Below are positions 53,005 through 61,485 of a DNA stretch of 64,000 bases, piece by piece (position 1 is the first letter of the stretch; each line of letters begins with the position of its first letter). The position numbers and the translations under genes are program-made. The notes below the pieces were generated by a model, which worked only from the letters and a program-made list of their open reading frames with translations, had not been told where the DNA came from and ran no database searches. The DNA is from Chryseolinea serpens (GTDB lineage Bacteria > Bacteroidota > Bacteroidia > Cytophagales > Cyclobacteriaceae): the NCBI RefSeq assembly GCF_900129725.1, contig NZ_FQWQ01000001.1, positions 434,001-498,000 on the forward strand, written 5' to 3'.

Positions 53005-53250
53005 CAGGAGCCAGAATCCAGGAGCCAGGAGTCAGAATTTTTCTGGAGTCCTGATCCGGATGAGAATCTGGTAGCCAGACTTGCAACCGATAAATAGAGA
53101 AGCCGGGGATATCTATCCCCGGCTTCTTTTTTATTCATAAAAAAATCAAAACACTCCCTAACCGCACCACTGAATTCTAACTACTGAATTCTAAAATTCT
53201 GGCTCCTGAATTTCTACTCCTGGCTACTGGCTCCTGGATTCTGGCTCCTG
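53005..53250. repeat. Inverted and direct 'attctggctcctg' repeats around a terminator
   Basis: A 23-base segment at 53005-53027 is the exact reverse complement of 53228-53250. Further degenerate units of 13-16 bases (gaattctaa, ctggctcctgaa, tactcctggcta) fill 53019-53060 and 53171-53226. The region is intergenic between two convergent genes. Confidence 0.75.
53099..53132 (+). terminator. Terminator of the NagB-LmbE gene
   Basis: gaagccggggata (53099-53111) pairs with tatccccggcttc (53114-53126), followed by a T-run to 53132. It sits in the centre of the inverted repeat 53005-53250. Confidence 0.8.
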
Positions 53251-53259
53251 AACGCCGCG

Positions 53260-54210
53260 TCACTGTTGCATCTGCATCTCCTGATGTCTCCGGAACGAAT
53301 TCCTCGACACCGAAGTCAGTGGCTCCTTCTGATTGATCTCAATCTCGCCATCCGCCGTTTGTCCATCTTCATACGCCACCGTCACCGCCACTTCCAGCGT
53401 GTGGTTCGATGAGCCTCGATAGGTTCCCTTGACGGGGGAGCAGTCGGAGAAATTTTTTCCCACGGCGAGTTTCACGTGCGTATCGGTTACTACCAAATTG
53501 TTGGTGGGGTCCAGCCCAAGCCATCCGTAGAAGGGGATGTAGGCTTCTACCCAGGCGTGGGTGGCGCCTTCGCCGCGCATGCCGTTTTTCTTGGGACAAA
53601 TATAGCCGCTCACATAGCGGGCGGGGATGTCGATCAGGCGCAACATCACTAAGAGGAAATGGGCAAAGTCCTGGCAAACGCCCGAGCGCAGTTTCCATAC
53701 TTCGTCCAGCGTGGTCTCTACGGTCGTGATGCCTTTTTTGTATTCGAACGTGCTGTACACGTACTCGCAAAAATGCTTGGCCGATGCCAGGGGTGAGCAA
53801 TTCTTGCAACGCTCTTCTTCGATGATCAGGTTCACGTCCGGCAGCGCATCAAAACGCTCTTGTTTCAAAAAGTCGATCAACTCGGGGCGGTATTTCAGCT
53901 TGGCCAACTCTTCCCATTGGAGGTCTTGTGGAATGTTGTCGTCGGGCAACGGGCGTGCCGACAGCGCTACTACGATGCGTGAATCGATGACCAGTTCCGG
54001 GTGCGGACGGGCATGTGTAAACGTACCCACACTATTGCCGTAATAATCCCGGTACACGTCGACCACGGGATTACCCGTGATAAGGAGGGTCTGCTCGATT
54101 ACATCCTGGTAGTCGTCCTGGATAGGGTAGAGCATGACCTGGTTGGCGCTGTCGCGCACGAGGCCTTCGTAGGTGTATTTGGTGATATGACGTATTTTGA
54201 ATTTGGACAT
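53260..54210 (-). CDS. Transglutaminase-like cysteine peptidase-fold protein
   Basis: A 316-residue protein. The start at 54210 (MSKFKIRHITKYTYEG) begins the family's N-terminal beta domain. The transglutaminase core holds Cys179 (RSGVCQDFAH), His218 (GATHAWVEAY) and Asp234 (GLDPTNN). In the ATP-grasp / alpha-E genome context this enzyme is predicted to make, break or transfer amide bonds in peptides. Third gene of the triad, 16 bases after alpha-E. Confidence 0.92.
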   Translation of the reverse strand: MSKFKIRHITKYTYEGLVRDSANQVMLYPIQDDYQDVIEQTLLITGNPVVDVYRDYYGNSVGTFTHARPHPELVIDSRIVVALSARPLPDDNIPQDLQWEELAKLKYRPELIDFLKQERFDALPDVNLIIEEERCKNCSPLASAKHFCEYVYSTFEYKKGITTVETTLDEVWKLRSGVCQDFAHFLLVMLRLIDIPARYVSGYICPKKNGMRGEGATHAWVEAYIPFYGWLGLDPTNNLVVTDTHVKLAVGKNFSDCSPVKGTYRGSSNHTLEVAVTVAYEDGQTADGEIEINQKEPLTSVSRNSFRRHQEMQMQQ

Positions 54211-54226
54211 GGTCTTGGGTGTTAGA

Positions 54227-55162
54227 TCAACTGTAGGCGAAATAATACTTGTTGAGGGTGCTGCCAATATCGTCAATTTCGGTGGTGATCTCGGTTAAAT
54301 AATCGTGAAGACCGATCAGTGAAACGCTTTCCACGCTGGAGTACTGCACCTTGCTGCGCAGCTTTCCGATCATGAACTGCACTTTGGCATAACCTTCGGT
54401 GTTCTGCTCACTTTTCAACCGTTCGAAATATCGGTTCAATTGGTTCAGCGAATACAGCACCGATCGCGGGAAGTCTACGTTGAACAACACCTGGTCAATG
54501 ATGTTGCGCGCTTCAAAGCCGGATTGGTAGCGTTTCAGATATAGCGAATAACCGGAGATCGACATCAATAAATATTTCCAATAGGCCGTGTCGGTTGGTT
54601 TGTCGACTTCGTTCGAAAAATTGCTCAGCTTCACATCGAGAATGTCGGCCGATTGTATGGCCCGCTCCATGTACTTGCCTACGTTCATAAAACAAAGTCC
54701 TTCGCCGCGGAACATGGTGATGTCGGTCACGCCGAAATAGATCATGCACTCCTTGATCAGTGAGTCGAGCACCGTCACCGGGTCTTCGTATTGAAGGGCA
54801 TACCTCAGCCGTTCTTCCCGCACCACGTGATAGAACTCGTTGAGGCATTTCCACAATTCCGTGGTGATGTTGTCTTGCACACCGCGCGCATTTTCGCGGG
54901 CAATGGTCACCATGTTGAAAACCGAGTTGGGATTCTCGCGGTCCAGCACGATGTATTGCAGAATCTTGCGGCTGTTGTTGTCGATGGCCGCGGCCCCTTC
55001 ATCGTCGAGGTTTCCAAAGATCCTCAACACAGGTTCCCAGCTAAAGTCTTCGGGACTGTCTTGCGAAGAGGCATAGTTTATTTTTAGCATCCGGAGAATG
55101 CTATCCGTGCGTTCCATATAACGCGACATCCAATATAGTGAATCAGCTACTCGGCTCAGCAT
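54227..55162 (-). CDS. Alpha-E domain protein
   Basis: A 311-residue all-alpha protein starting MLSRVADSLYWMSRYMERTD, the typical alpha-E (DUF403) opening with the R-Y-x-E-R motif. Conserved acidic and arginine positions continue through WKCLNEFYH and MYFGVTD. The catalytic role of the family is unproven; it always travels with circularly permuted ATP-grasp proteins. Middle gene of the operon, 38 bases after the ATP-grasp gene. Confidence 0.92.
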   Translation of the reverse strand: MLSRVADSLYWMSRYMERTDSILRMLKINYASSQDSPEDFSWEPVLRIFGNLDDEGAAAIDNNSRKILQYIVLDRENPNSVFNMVTIARENARGVQDNITTELWKCLNEFYHVVREERLRYALQYEDPVTVLDSLIKECMIYFGVTDITMFRGEGLCFMNVGKYMERAIQSADILDVKLSNFSNEVDKPTDTAYWKYLLMSISGYSLYLKRYQSGFEARNIIDQVLFNVDFPRSVLYSLNQLNRYFERLKSEQNTEGYAKVQFMIGKLRSKVQYSSVESVSLIGLHDYLTEITTEIDDIGSTLNKYYFAYS

Positions 55163-55200
55163 GGTCGTTCGATCGTTCTTAAGTTAGTCATTGTCACGGA

Positions 55201-56649
55201 TTATTTGGCCAGCACCCAGGTGTCCTTGCTGCCACCGCCCTGCGAGGAGTTCACCACGAGCGATCCCTCTTTCAAGGCCACGCGGGTTAGTCCTCCCGGC
55301 ACGATCTCGATGCCATTGGGGCCGCACAACGCAAACGGGCGCAGATCGATGCGACGGGGCTGGGCCTTGCCGTTGATGTAGCAGGGTGCATTCGATAAAC
55401 TAATGACGGGCTGCGCAATGAACTGACGCGGGGCTTTCAGGATCTCTTTCTTGTAGTCTTCGATCTCCGCTTCCGAAGCAGCATGTCCCATCAACATCCC
55501 ATAGCCCCCGGACTCATTGGTTTTCTTCACCACCATTTTGTGAATGTTCTTCAACACATGCTCGCGCTCGTCGGGCTTGCCCAATTGATAGGTGGGAATG
55601 TTCTTCAGGATGGGTTCTTCGTTGAGATAGTAGCGGATCATTTCGGGCACGTACACATAGACGGCCTTGTCATCAGCCACCCCGTTGCCCACGGCATTGA
55701 CGATGGCCACATTTCCTTTGCGATAGGCCGACAGAATTCCAGACACCCCCAGCACGCTGGTGGGATTGAATACGAGAGGATCGAGGTATTCGTCGTCCAC
55801 CCGGCGGTAGATCACGTCTACCTGGCGCAGACCTGCCGTGGTCTTCATGTACACCTTGTGATTTTCCACCACCAGGTCGCGTCCCTCCACCAGTTCAATA
55901 CCCATGAGGCGGGCGAGTGTGGTGTGTTCGAAATAAGCGGAGTTATAAATTCCCGGCGTGAGCAGCACCACGTTGGGAGAGGAGACCTGGCCGTGGCTCA
56001 GGGCCATGAGGTTGTTGTAAAGGATGTTGGGATACTGCGTAACCGGCCGCACGAAGTTTTGCGGGATAAGGTCCGGAAAGATGCGCTTGGTGATCTCCCG
56101 GTTCTCGATCATGTAGGAAACCCCGGAGGGTGTTCGCAAGTTGTCCTCCAACACATAGAACGTGCCGTCATAGTCGCGGATCAGGTCGATGCCGGCGATG
56201 TGGACGTAGATGTCGTGAGGAACGTTCACACCTTGCATCTCGCGGAGATAGTGCGGACACGAGTAAATCAGGTCGATCGGTACGATGCCGTCTTTAAGGC
56301 TGAATTGTTCGTGGTATACGTCCTTTAGAAAGAGGTTGAGCGCTCGCAACCGCTGTTTGATACCCCGCTCAATAAGGTCCCACTCAGAAGCCGTAATGAT
56401 GCGGGGAATGATGTCGAAGGGAAAGATCTTCTCGATGCCCTCGCCGCTGGAGTAGACCGTGAAGGTGATGCCCTGGCTCATGAACAGCCCGCGGGCCAGT
56501 TCCTCCTTTTTGCTAAGCTCATCGGCGGGGATGCTGGAGAGGGAGTTGAAGACATTCTGATAGTGGGCGCGGACCCGTTCCTCATCGTACATTTCATCCC
56601 AGGTATTGCCAATCAGTGGGTACTTATGAAAGAGGTCGGTCGCGGTCAT
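55201..56649 (-). CDS. Circularly permuted type 2 ATP-grasp protein
   Basis: A 482-residue cytoplasmic protein of the CP_ATPgrasp_2 (DUF404/407) family. It shows FDIIPRIITASEWDLIERGIKQRLRALNLFLKDVYHEQ near 95-133, LYSCPHYLREMQGV, YVLEDNLRTPSGVSYM, and the late ESGGYGMLMG and SQGGGSKDTWV blocks. It is predicted to ligate a carboxylate and an amine with ATP. First gene of the triad, so it probably carries the promoter; the box TACTTTAG upstream is only a partial -7 match. Confidence 0.92.
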   Translation of the reverse strand: MTATDLFHKYPLIGNTWDEMYDEERVRAHYQNVFNSLSSIPADELSKKEELARGLFMSQGITFTVYSSGEGIEKIFPFDIIPRIITASEWDLIERGIKQRLRALNLFLKDVYHEQFSLKDGIVPIDLIYSCPHYLREMQGVNVPHDIYVHIAGIDLIRDYDGTFYVLEDNLRTPSGVSYMIENREITKRIFPDLIPQNFVRPVTQYPNILYNNLMALSHGQVSSPNVVLLTPGIYNSAYFEHTTLARLMGIELVEGRDLVVENHKVYMKTTAGLRQVDVIYRRVDDEYLDPLVFNPTSVLGVSGILSAYRKGNVAIVNAVGNGVADDKAVYVYVPEMIRYYLNEEPILKNIPTYQLGKPDEREHVLKNIHKMVVKKTNESGGYGMLMGHAASEAEIEDYKKEILKAPRQFIAQPVISLSNAPCYINGKAQPRRIDLRPFALCGPNGIEIVPGGLTRVALKEGSLVVNSSQGGGSKDTWVLAK

Positions 56650-56803
56650 GCGTGGTCTTAGGTTAGGTTTGAACTAAAGTACCAACCGGAACTGCAATTT
56701 TGGAGGAAAGGGATTATAAATATTTACGCAAACGAATGATTCAGGAGAAATATTTAAAAACAGGGTTAAAAAACACCCTTCCTTCATGAAAAAATGCAAG
56801 CCA

Positions 56804-56835
56804 ATAAAAAAGCCGCCTCATTTCTGAGGCGGCTT
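56804..56835 (-). terminator. Terminator of the rpsF-rpsR-rplI operon
   Basis: Perfect 11-bp stem (56810-56820 with 56825-56835), loop of 4 bases; on the minus strand it is followed by TTTTTTATTGG. Confidence 0.85.
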
Positions 56836-56857
56836 CCTGAAGAATAGCAGTGATCGA

Positions 56858-57301
56858 TTACTCCGCTACCACTTTCACCTGGATGTCGTGCTTCACTTCT
56901 TTGTGAAGATCAAGCGTGGCAGTATACGTGCCAAGTTGCTTGGGAATCTCTTTCAGGTGAACTTTCTTGCGGTCGATATCGAAGCCTTTGGCTTTCAATA
57001 CGTCGGCAATCTGGAGGGCCGTTACGGCACCGAAGATCTTTCCGCTTTCGCCGGCTTTCGTACCCACCTCGATGGTGAGGTCGCCAACTTTAGCAGCCAA
57101 TGCTTCCGCATCTTGTTTGATCTTGGCAGCCTTATGGGCAGCCTGGCGCACGTTCTCGTTGATCAGTCTCTTATTGGAGTCGTTGGCAATAAGGGCAAAA
57201 CCGTTGGGGATCAGGTAGTTGTTACCATATCCGGGTTTCACCTTCACGGTGTCGTTCTTATAGCCAAGTCCAGTTACGTCTTGTTTCAAAATTACTTCCA
57301 T
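56858..57301 (-). CDS. rplI: 50S ribosomal protein bL9
   Basis: A 147-residue two-domain protein. The N-terminal rRNA-binding domain shows MEVILKQDVTGLGYKNDTVKVKPGYGNNYLIPNGFA, followed by the long connecting helix (40-75) and the C-terminal domain ending in HKEVKHDIQVKVVAE. Third gene of the conserved S6-S18-L9 order, 26 bases after rpsR. Confidence 0.97.
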   Translation of the reverse strand: MEVILKQDVTGLGYKNDTVKVKPGYGNNYLIPNGFALIANDSNKRLINENVRQAAHKAAKIKQDAEALAAKVGDLTIEVGTKAGESGKIFGAVTALQIADVLKAKGFDIDRKKVHLKEIPKQLGTYTATLDLHKEVKHDIQVKVVAE

Positions 57302-57327
57302 GTCGTTTTTCTTTAAGGGTTCAACGA

Positions 57328-57579
57328 TTATTTCAATGAATCACCAACATACGGCAGGAGAGACAGGTGACGGGCGCGTTTTACGGCTTGTGCCACTTTC
57401 TTCTGGAACTTCAGGCTGGTGCCGGTCAGTCTCCGGGGAAGGATCTTGCCTTGTTCGTTGATAAACTTCAGGAGGAAGTCAGGATCTTTGTAGTCAATGT
57501 ACTTGATCCCATTCTTTTTGAAGCGGCAGTATTTCGGTTTGATCTCTGCTCGCTTGATCGGTTCGTTCATCAATGTCAT
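57328..57579 (-). CDS. rpsR: 30S ribosomal protein bS18
   Basis: An 83-residue protein with the core motif [16 protein letters not shown], the [18 protein letters not shown] block and the [16 protein letters not shown] tail. The start ATG overlaps the rpsF stop by four bases (ATGA). S18 binds S6 on the platform of the 30S subunit, in keeping with this coupling. Confidence 0.97.
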   Translation of the reverse strand: MTLMNEPIKRAEIKPKYCRFKKNGIKYIDYKDPDFLLKFINEQGKILPRRLTGTSLKFQKKVAQAVKRARHLSLLPYVGDSLK

Positions 57580-57956
57580 CGCGTAGTCTCCTCAGCTTTT
57601 TTTACGGGTTTCTTGTTCTCCTTGTTCTTGAATTCGCCCTTGCGGCGGCGTTCGTTGTACACCACGGCATGCTTGTCCAGCACCGTCGTTAAAAAGCGCA
57701 TTACCGATTCGTCCCGTCTGTACTCTGTTTCCAGAGAGTTGATAGCGGTGGAAGGTGCCGAGAATTCGATGAGGTTGTAAAAGCCGGTTGACTTCTTGTT
57801 GATAGGATACGCTAACTTGCGAAGGCCCCATTGCTCATTATTGAGGATTTCGGCGTTAGCTTTCTTCAACACTTTCACGAATTTTTCGACAGTATCCTTT
57901 GCCTGTTCATCAGACAAAACGGGATTTAAAATGAATACCGTCTCGTAATTGTTCAT
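57576..57956 (-). CDS. rpsF: 30S ribosomal protein bS6
   Basis: A 126-residue protein with [18 protein letters not shown] and the [23 protein letters not shown] core, plus a charged C-terminal tail ([13 protein letters not shown]). It leads the ribosomal operon. The promoter box at 57983-57990 gives a leader of about 20 bases, too short for the autoregulatory S6:S18 leader RNA found in some bacteria. Confidence 0.97.
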   Translation of the reverse strand: MNNYETVFILNPVLSDEQAKDTVEKFVKVLKKANAEILNNEQWGLRKLAYPINKKSTGFYNLIEFSAPSTAINSLETEYRRDESVMRFLTTVLDKHAVVYNERRRKGEFKNKENKKPVKKAEETTR

Positions 57957-57982
57957 GTTTACTGTTTTAGTTTTTGAGGTTG

Positions 57983-57990
57983 CAAAAGTA
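57983..57990 (-). promoter_or_regulatory. -7 box of rpsF-rpsR-rplI
   Basis: TACTTTTG on the minus strand is a perfect TAnnTTTG, 26 bases before the rpsF ATG. Confidence 0.65.
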
Positions 57991-58384
57991 GGAAAAACAA
58001 CCTGATTTTAAAACCTTCCGCCTAAAATTGATGAAGAAATCACCTCATAAACAGCCTCGAAGCTGCCGAAATAGGGATGTTTTGGGAATATTTGAAGATT
58101 TGGGAGAAAGTCTTAGATTCGTGTGTCCCTCGCAGTTTAAGACTTTTAACACCTGAGTCTTGCGTTTAAGCGATCAGCAAAAGGAACAAATTCGGTTCAA
58201 CACCGAGATGATCAAATTGCTTGTTGTGTTACTTTTCGGAACAGTTGGCGGAGTGATTTCGTTTATACTGAAGGGTATCCACACAGGGAAGACGTCCTCT
58301 TTACCGCCGCGGGCATTTTGGTTGCAACAGTCTGTATAGTAATTGGTTATAGACAATTTCGTGCCACTCAAAAAATAATAAATA
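57991..58384. other. Region with no secure gene
   Basis: About 390 bases lie between the rpsF promoter and the small membrane-protein gene. It holds only the weak 43-codon frame at 58208-58339. No hairpin or RNA gene was recognised. Confidence 0.6.
58208..58339 (+). CDS. Possible 43-residue membrane peptide
   Basis: ATG at 58208 opens MIKLLVVLLFGTVGGVISFI..., a hydrophobic stretch followed by a polar tail, ending in TAG. No family is recognised. It lies 45 bases before a better small ORF. It may be genuine or chance; no ribosome-binding site or promoter supports it. Confidence 0.25.
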   Translation: MIKLLVVLLFGTVGGVISFILKGIHTGKTSSLPPRAFWLQQSV

Positions 58385-58591
58385 ATGGAAATCCAGAGTG
58401 AACTTCTGACCAACATTTTTACGGTTGCCGTGGGCCTGATCCTCTTGGCCATCATTGGCCTCTTGGTTGCCTTCCTCGTCCATACCGTGCGCATGGAAAA
58501 GGCCGTAGATGAAAGCATCGCCCAGAAGAAGGCCGATAAGGGCCGCCAGCCCGCCCGCAAAGGGGCATCCCTGCTTGTGAAGCATTCCTGA
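58385..58591 (+). CDS. Small single-TM protein
   Basis: A 68-residue protein with one strong TM helix (about 9-35, TNIFTVAVGLILLAIIGLLVAFLVHTV) and a basic C-terminal tail (QKKADKGRQPARKGASLLVK), giving an N-out/C-in type topology by the positive-inside rule. I recognise no family. The reading is clean and the composition is protein-like. Confidence 0.55.
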   Translation: MEIQSELLTNIFTVAVGLILLAIIGLLVAFLVHTVRMEKAVDESIAQKKADKGRQPARKGASLLVKHS

Positions 58592-58728
58592 AAGAGCCCG
58601 GCCTCACGGTCATTTTACCGTTTTCTTCAAGTCTCCCACCTTTTGTAAAATCTCACGGATAATCATTACTGGCCAGGACGCCATCTATAATCATTACGCG
58701 TATATTTCGCCATTCAAACGATTGAGTT

Positions 58729-58736
58729 TATTTTTG
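58729..58736 (+). promoter_or_regulatory. Candidate -7 box of the PSD1 cluster
   Basis: TATTTTTG matches TAnnTTTG and lies seven bases before the ATG at 58744. A second, weaker box TATATTTC is at 58701-58708. Confidence 0.4.
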
Positions 58737-58743
58737 TTCTGGG

Positions 58744-61473
58744 ATGAGATGGCGTAGCAAAATATTTTTCTCCGGGCCGCTTTTTTTGGCCATTCTTTGT
58801 GTCACCGCGTGCCGCGAAAAAAAGGTGGACTTCAGCACGCAGGTGAAGCCCATTCTAAACAAGCACTGCATCAGCTGTCATGGAGGCGTGAAGCGAAACG
58901 CCAACTTTAGCCTGTTGTTCCGAAGTGAGGCCCTGGATACCGCCGAGTCAGGCAAGACACCCATCATACCGGGTCACCCCGAACAAAGCGAATTTGTCCG
59001 CCGCATCACCTCGAACGACCCCGAAGTGCGCATGCCCTACAAAGAGCACCCGCTGAGCAAGGAAGATATCGAGACGCTGCGGCAATGGATCAAGGAAGGA
59101 GCGGAGTGGGGCGATCATTGGGCCTACATTGCGCCGAAGGCCACGGAAGTACCCAACCTGAAAGAAGCACAATCCGGATTTAGCGTCGACGTCGGGACGT
59201 GGGCAAAAAATGAAGTGGATCACTTCGTGCTGGATAAACTTGAAAAAGAAAAACTATCGCCCTCCCCGGAAGCTGATAAGGCCACGTTGATCCGTAGAGT
59301 TTACCTCGATCTCATCGGTTTGCCTCCAACACCGGAGCAGGCCTCGCGATTCATAAAAGACCCAAGCCCCAAAGCCTACGAGACGGTGGTGGACGAACTG
59401 CTGGCCTCGCCACAATTTGGTGAGAAGTGGGCATCGTGGTGGCTGGATATGGCCCGTTATTCCGACACCAAAGGATATGAGCGCGACGTGGGCCGTACCA
59501 TCTGGCGCTATCGCGATTGGGTCATCAATGCCTTCAACAAAGACATGCCCTTCGACCAGTTCACCGTCGAGCAATTGGCTGGCGACCTGCTTCCTCATCC
59601 CACCGACGATCAACTGATCGCCACCGCCTTCCATCGCAACACGATGAACAACGACGAAGGAGGAACCGAAGATGAGGAGTTCAGGGTAGCCGCCCTGATC
59701 GACCGGGTGAGCACGACCTGGCAGGTGTGGCAAAGCACGACCATGGCCTGCGTTCAATGTCATACCCATCCTTACGATCCCTTTCTGCACGACGAATACT
59801 ACAAGTCGATGGCGTTCTTCAACAATTCCCGCGACGAAGACACCGAAGGTGAGCATCCCAACCTGAGGACCTACACGCCGGAGGATCAACAAAAGCTGGA
59901 AACCATCCGCACCTGGGTAAAGAGTCATGCGGGTGCTGAAAAGGAAACGGAGATCACACGCTTCCTCAAAACGCTGGAACCCAAATACCATCCTCACGAT
60001 TTCGATCAGTTTATCGATGGCGAACTCATCGACACCAAATGGCTTGGCATCCGCCCTGGCGGCAGCGCACGGCTGAAACAGATCCCGATGGATGGAAAGA
60101 AAAACCTCATCTTTAACTATTGGGCAGATGCCGAAGGCGGATCATTCGCGATCCACCAGGACAAACTCGACGGCCCTGTGATCGCATCGTATACACTAAA
60201 GAAAACAGCATCGGGAGTTCGTCAGGCGGTTGTGTTGCCGCTTCATGCGGCGCCCGGTAAACATGACTTGTATTTTGTTTTTCACAACCCGAAGATAAAA
60301 CCCATGCAGTCCGTGTGTGCTATCGAGTGGTTTGCTTTCCGCGATGAACTCCCCGGCTCATCTGCTGAAATGCAGAACACCTTTATGCATTTGCTCAATG
60401 CTCCCGTTGAAAACACGCCGATCATGATCGAGAACAATGCCGAGCAACACCGGCAGACACGGGTGTTCGAGCGGGGTAATTGGCTGGTGAAAGGCAAAGA
60501 GGTGAAACCGGATGTGCCGACGGCATTGAATCCCTTCCCGAAAGATCAACCTTACAACCGCCTTGGCTTTGCGCATTGGTTGTTGGACAAGCAAAACCCG
60601 CTCACGGCGCGCACCATGGTGAACCGCTTCTGGGAGCAGATCTTTGGTGCGGGCATCGTGGAAACCCTGGAAGATTTCGGCACCCAAAGCGCTGCGCCAA
60701 CCCACCAGGAACTGTTGGACTGGATGGCCCTCCGGTTCATGAACGAAGACCAGTGGAGCATGAAGAAACTCATAAAAACCATGGTGATGTCGGCAACTTA
60801 CCGGCAAGACTCGCGACTCACGCCCGAATTGCTGGAGAAGGACCCCGGCAACCGCTGGCTGGCGCGTGGCCCACGCGTTAGATTGTCGTCGGAGCAAGTG
60901 CGCGACCAGGCGTTGTTTGCTGGCGGTATGCTGAGCAAGAAGATGTTCGGCAAAAGCGTGATGCCCTATCAACCCGATGGGATCTGGAGTTCGGTGTGGA
61001 GCGGGGAATATTGGAAGGAAAGCGAGGGCGAGGATCAGTATCGCCGTTCGGTATACACCTACATCAAACGCACCAGTCCCTATCCGTCGATGATGATGTT
61101 TGACGGTTCCAGCCGCGAGGTGTGCGTGATCCGCCGGATCCGCACCAACACGCCGTTGCAGGCTTTGGTTACGCTGAACGATTCCTCCTATGTAGTCGCT
61201 GCGCGTGGACTGGCTTTGCGTATGATGAAGGATCGAACCGACCCAAAAGACCAGATCAAAGCCGGGTATAGCATGATCCTGGTGAAGGATATGCCCGTGC
61301 AAAAGCTCACGGTGATGAACAGGCTTTATGATGAGGCGCTAAAGGAGTACCTCAAGAACAAAGACGCGGCCCGTAAATTGGCGGCCACGGCCAACGACTC
61401 ACCACAGCTTGCCGCCATGACGGTGGTGGCCAACGCCATGCTAAACCTCGATGAAGTACTAACGAAAGAATGA
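58744..61473 (+). CDS. PSD1/DUF1549-DUF1553 cytochrome lipoprotein with CBM6-like insert
   Basis: A 909-residue lipoprotein (lipobox VTAC near residue 23). A planctomycete-type cytochrome c domain has CISCHGG near residue 40 and the second-half block MPYKEHPLSKEDIETLRQWI. DUF1549 follows (about 155-365, YLDLIGLPPTPEQ, FAEKWASWWLDMARY-type WASWWLDMARYSDTKGYERD). Residues about 420-540 look like a CBM6 module (GKKNLIFNYWADAEGGSF, PGKHDLYFVFHNP). DUF1553 follows (about 620-880, LGFAHWLLDKQNPLTARTMVNRFWEQIFG). Such proteins are linked to polysaccharide or polyol oxidation in Planctomycetes and Bacteroidota. First gene of the cluster. Confidence 0.9.
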   Translation: MRWRSKIFFSGPLFLAILCVTACREKKVDFSTQVKPILNKHCISCHGGVKRNANFSLLFRSEALDTAESGKTPIIPGHPEQSEFVRRITSNDPEVRMPYKEHPLSKEDIETLRQWIKEGAEWGDHWAYIAPKATEVPNLKEAQSGFSVDVGTWAKNEVDHFVLDKLEKEKLSPSPEADKATLIRRVYLDLIGLPPTPEQASRFIKDPSPKAYETVVDELLASPQFGEKWASWWLDMARYSDTKGYERDVGRTIWRYRDWVINAFNKDMPFDQFTVEQLAGDLLPHPTDDQLIATAFHRNTMNNDEGGTEDEEFRVAALIDRVSTTWQVWQSTTMACVQCHTHPYDPFLHDEYYKSMAFFNNSRDEDTEGEHPNLRTYTPEDQQKLETIRTWVKSHAGAEKETEITRFLKTLEPKYHPHDFDQFIDGELIDTKWLGIRPGGSARLKQIPMDGKKNLIFNYWADAEGGSFAIHQDKLDGPVIASYTLKKTASGVRQAVVLPLHAAPGKHDLYFVFHNPKIKPMQSVCAIEWFAFRDELPGSSAEMQNTFMHLLNAPVENTPIMIENNAEQHRQTRVFERGNWLVKGKEVKPDVPTALNPFPKDQPYNRLGFAHWLLDKQNPLTARTMVNRFWEQIFGAGIVETLEDFGTQSAAPTHQELLDWMALRFMNEDQWSMKKLIKTMVMSATYRQDSRLTPELLEKDPGNRWLARGPRVRLSSEQVRDQALFAGGMLSKKMFGKSVMPYQPDGIWSSVWSGEYWKESEGEDQYRRSVYTYIKRTSPYPSMMMFDGSSREVCVIRRIRTNTPLQALVTLNDSSYVVAARGLALRMMKDRTDPKDQIKAGYSMILVKDMPVQKLTVMNRLYDEALKEYLKNKDAARKLAATANDSPQLAAMTVVANAMLNLDEVLTKE

Positions 61474-61485
61474 AAACGGAAAACC

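Noticed and set aside
53005-53250. CRISPR-like array
   Set aside because: Units are degenerate, in both orientations and without regular spacers; no cas genes nearby.
57957-57990. S6:S18-binding autoregulatory leader before rpsF
   Set aside because: The leader predicted from the -7 box is only about 20 bases, too short for that RNA.
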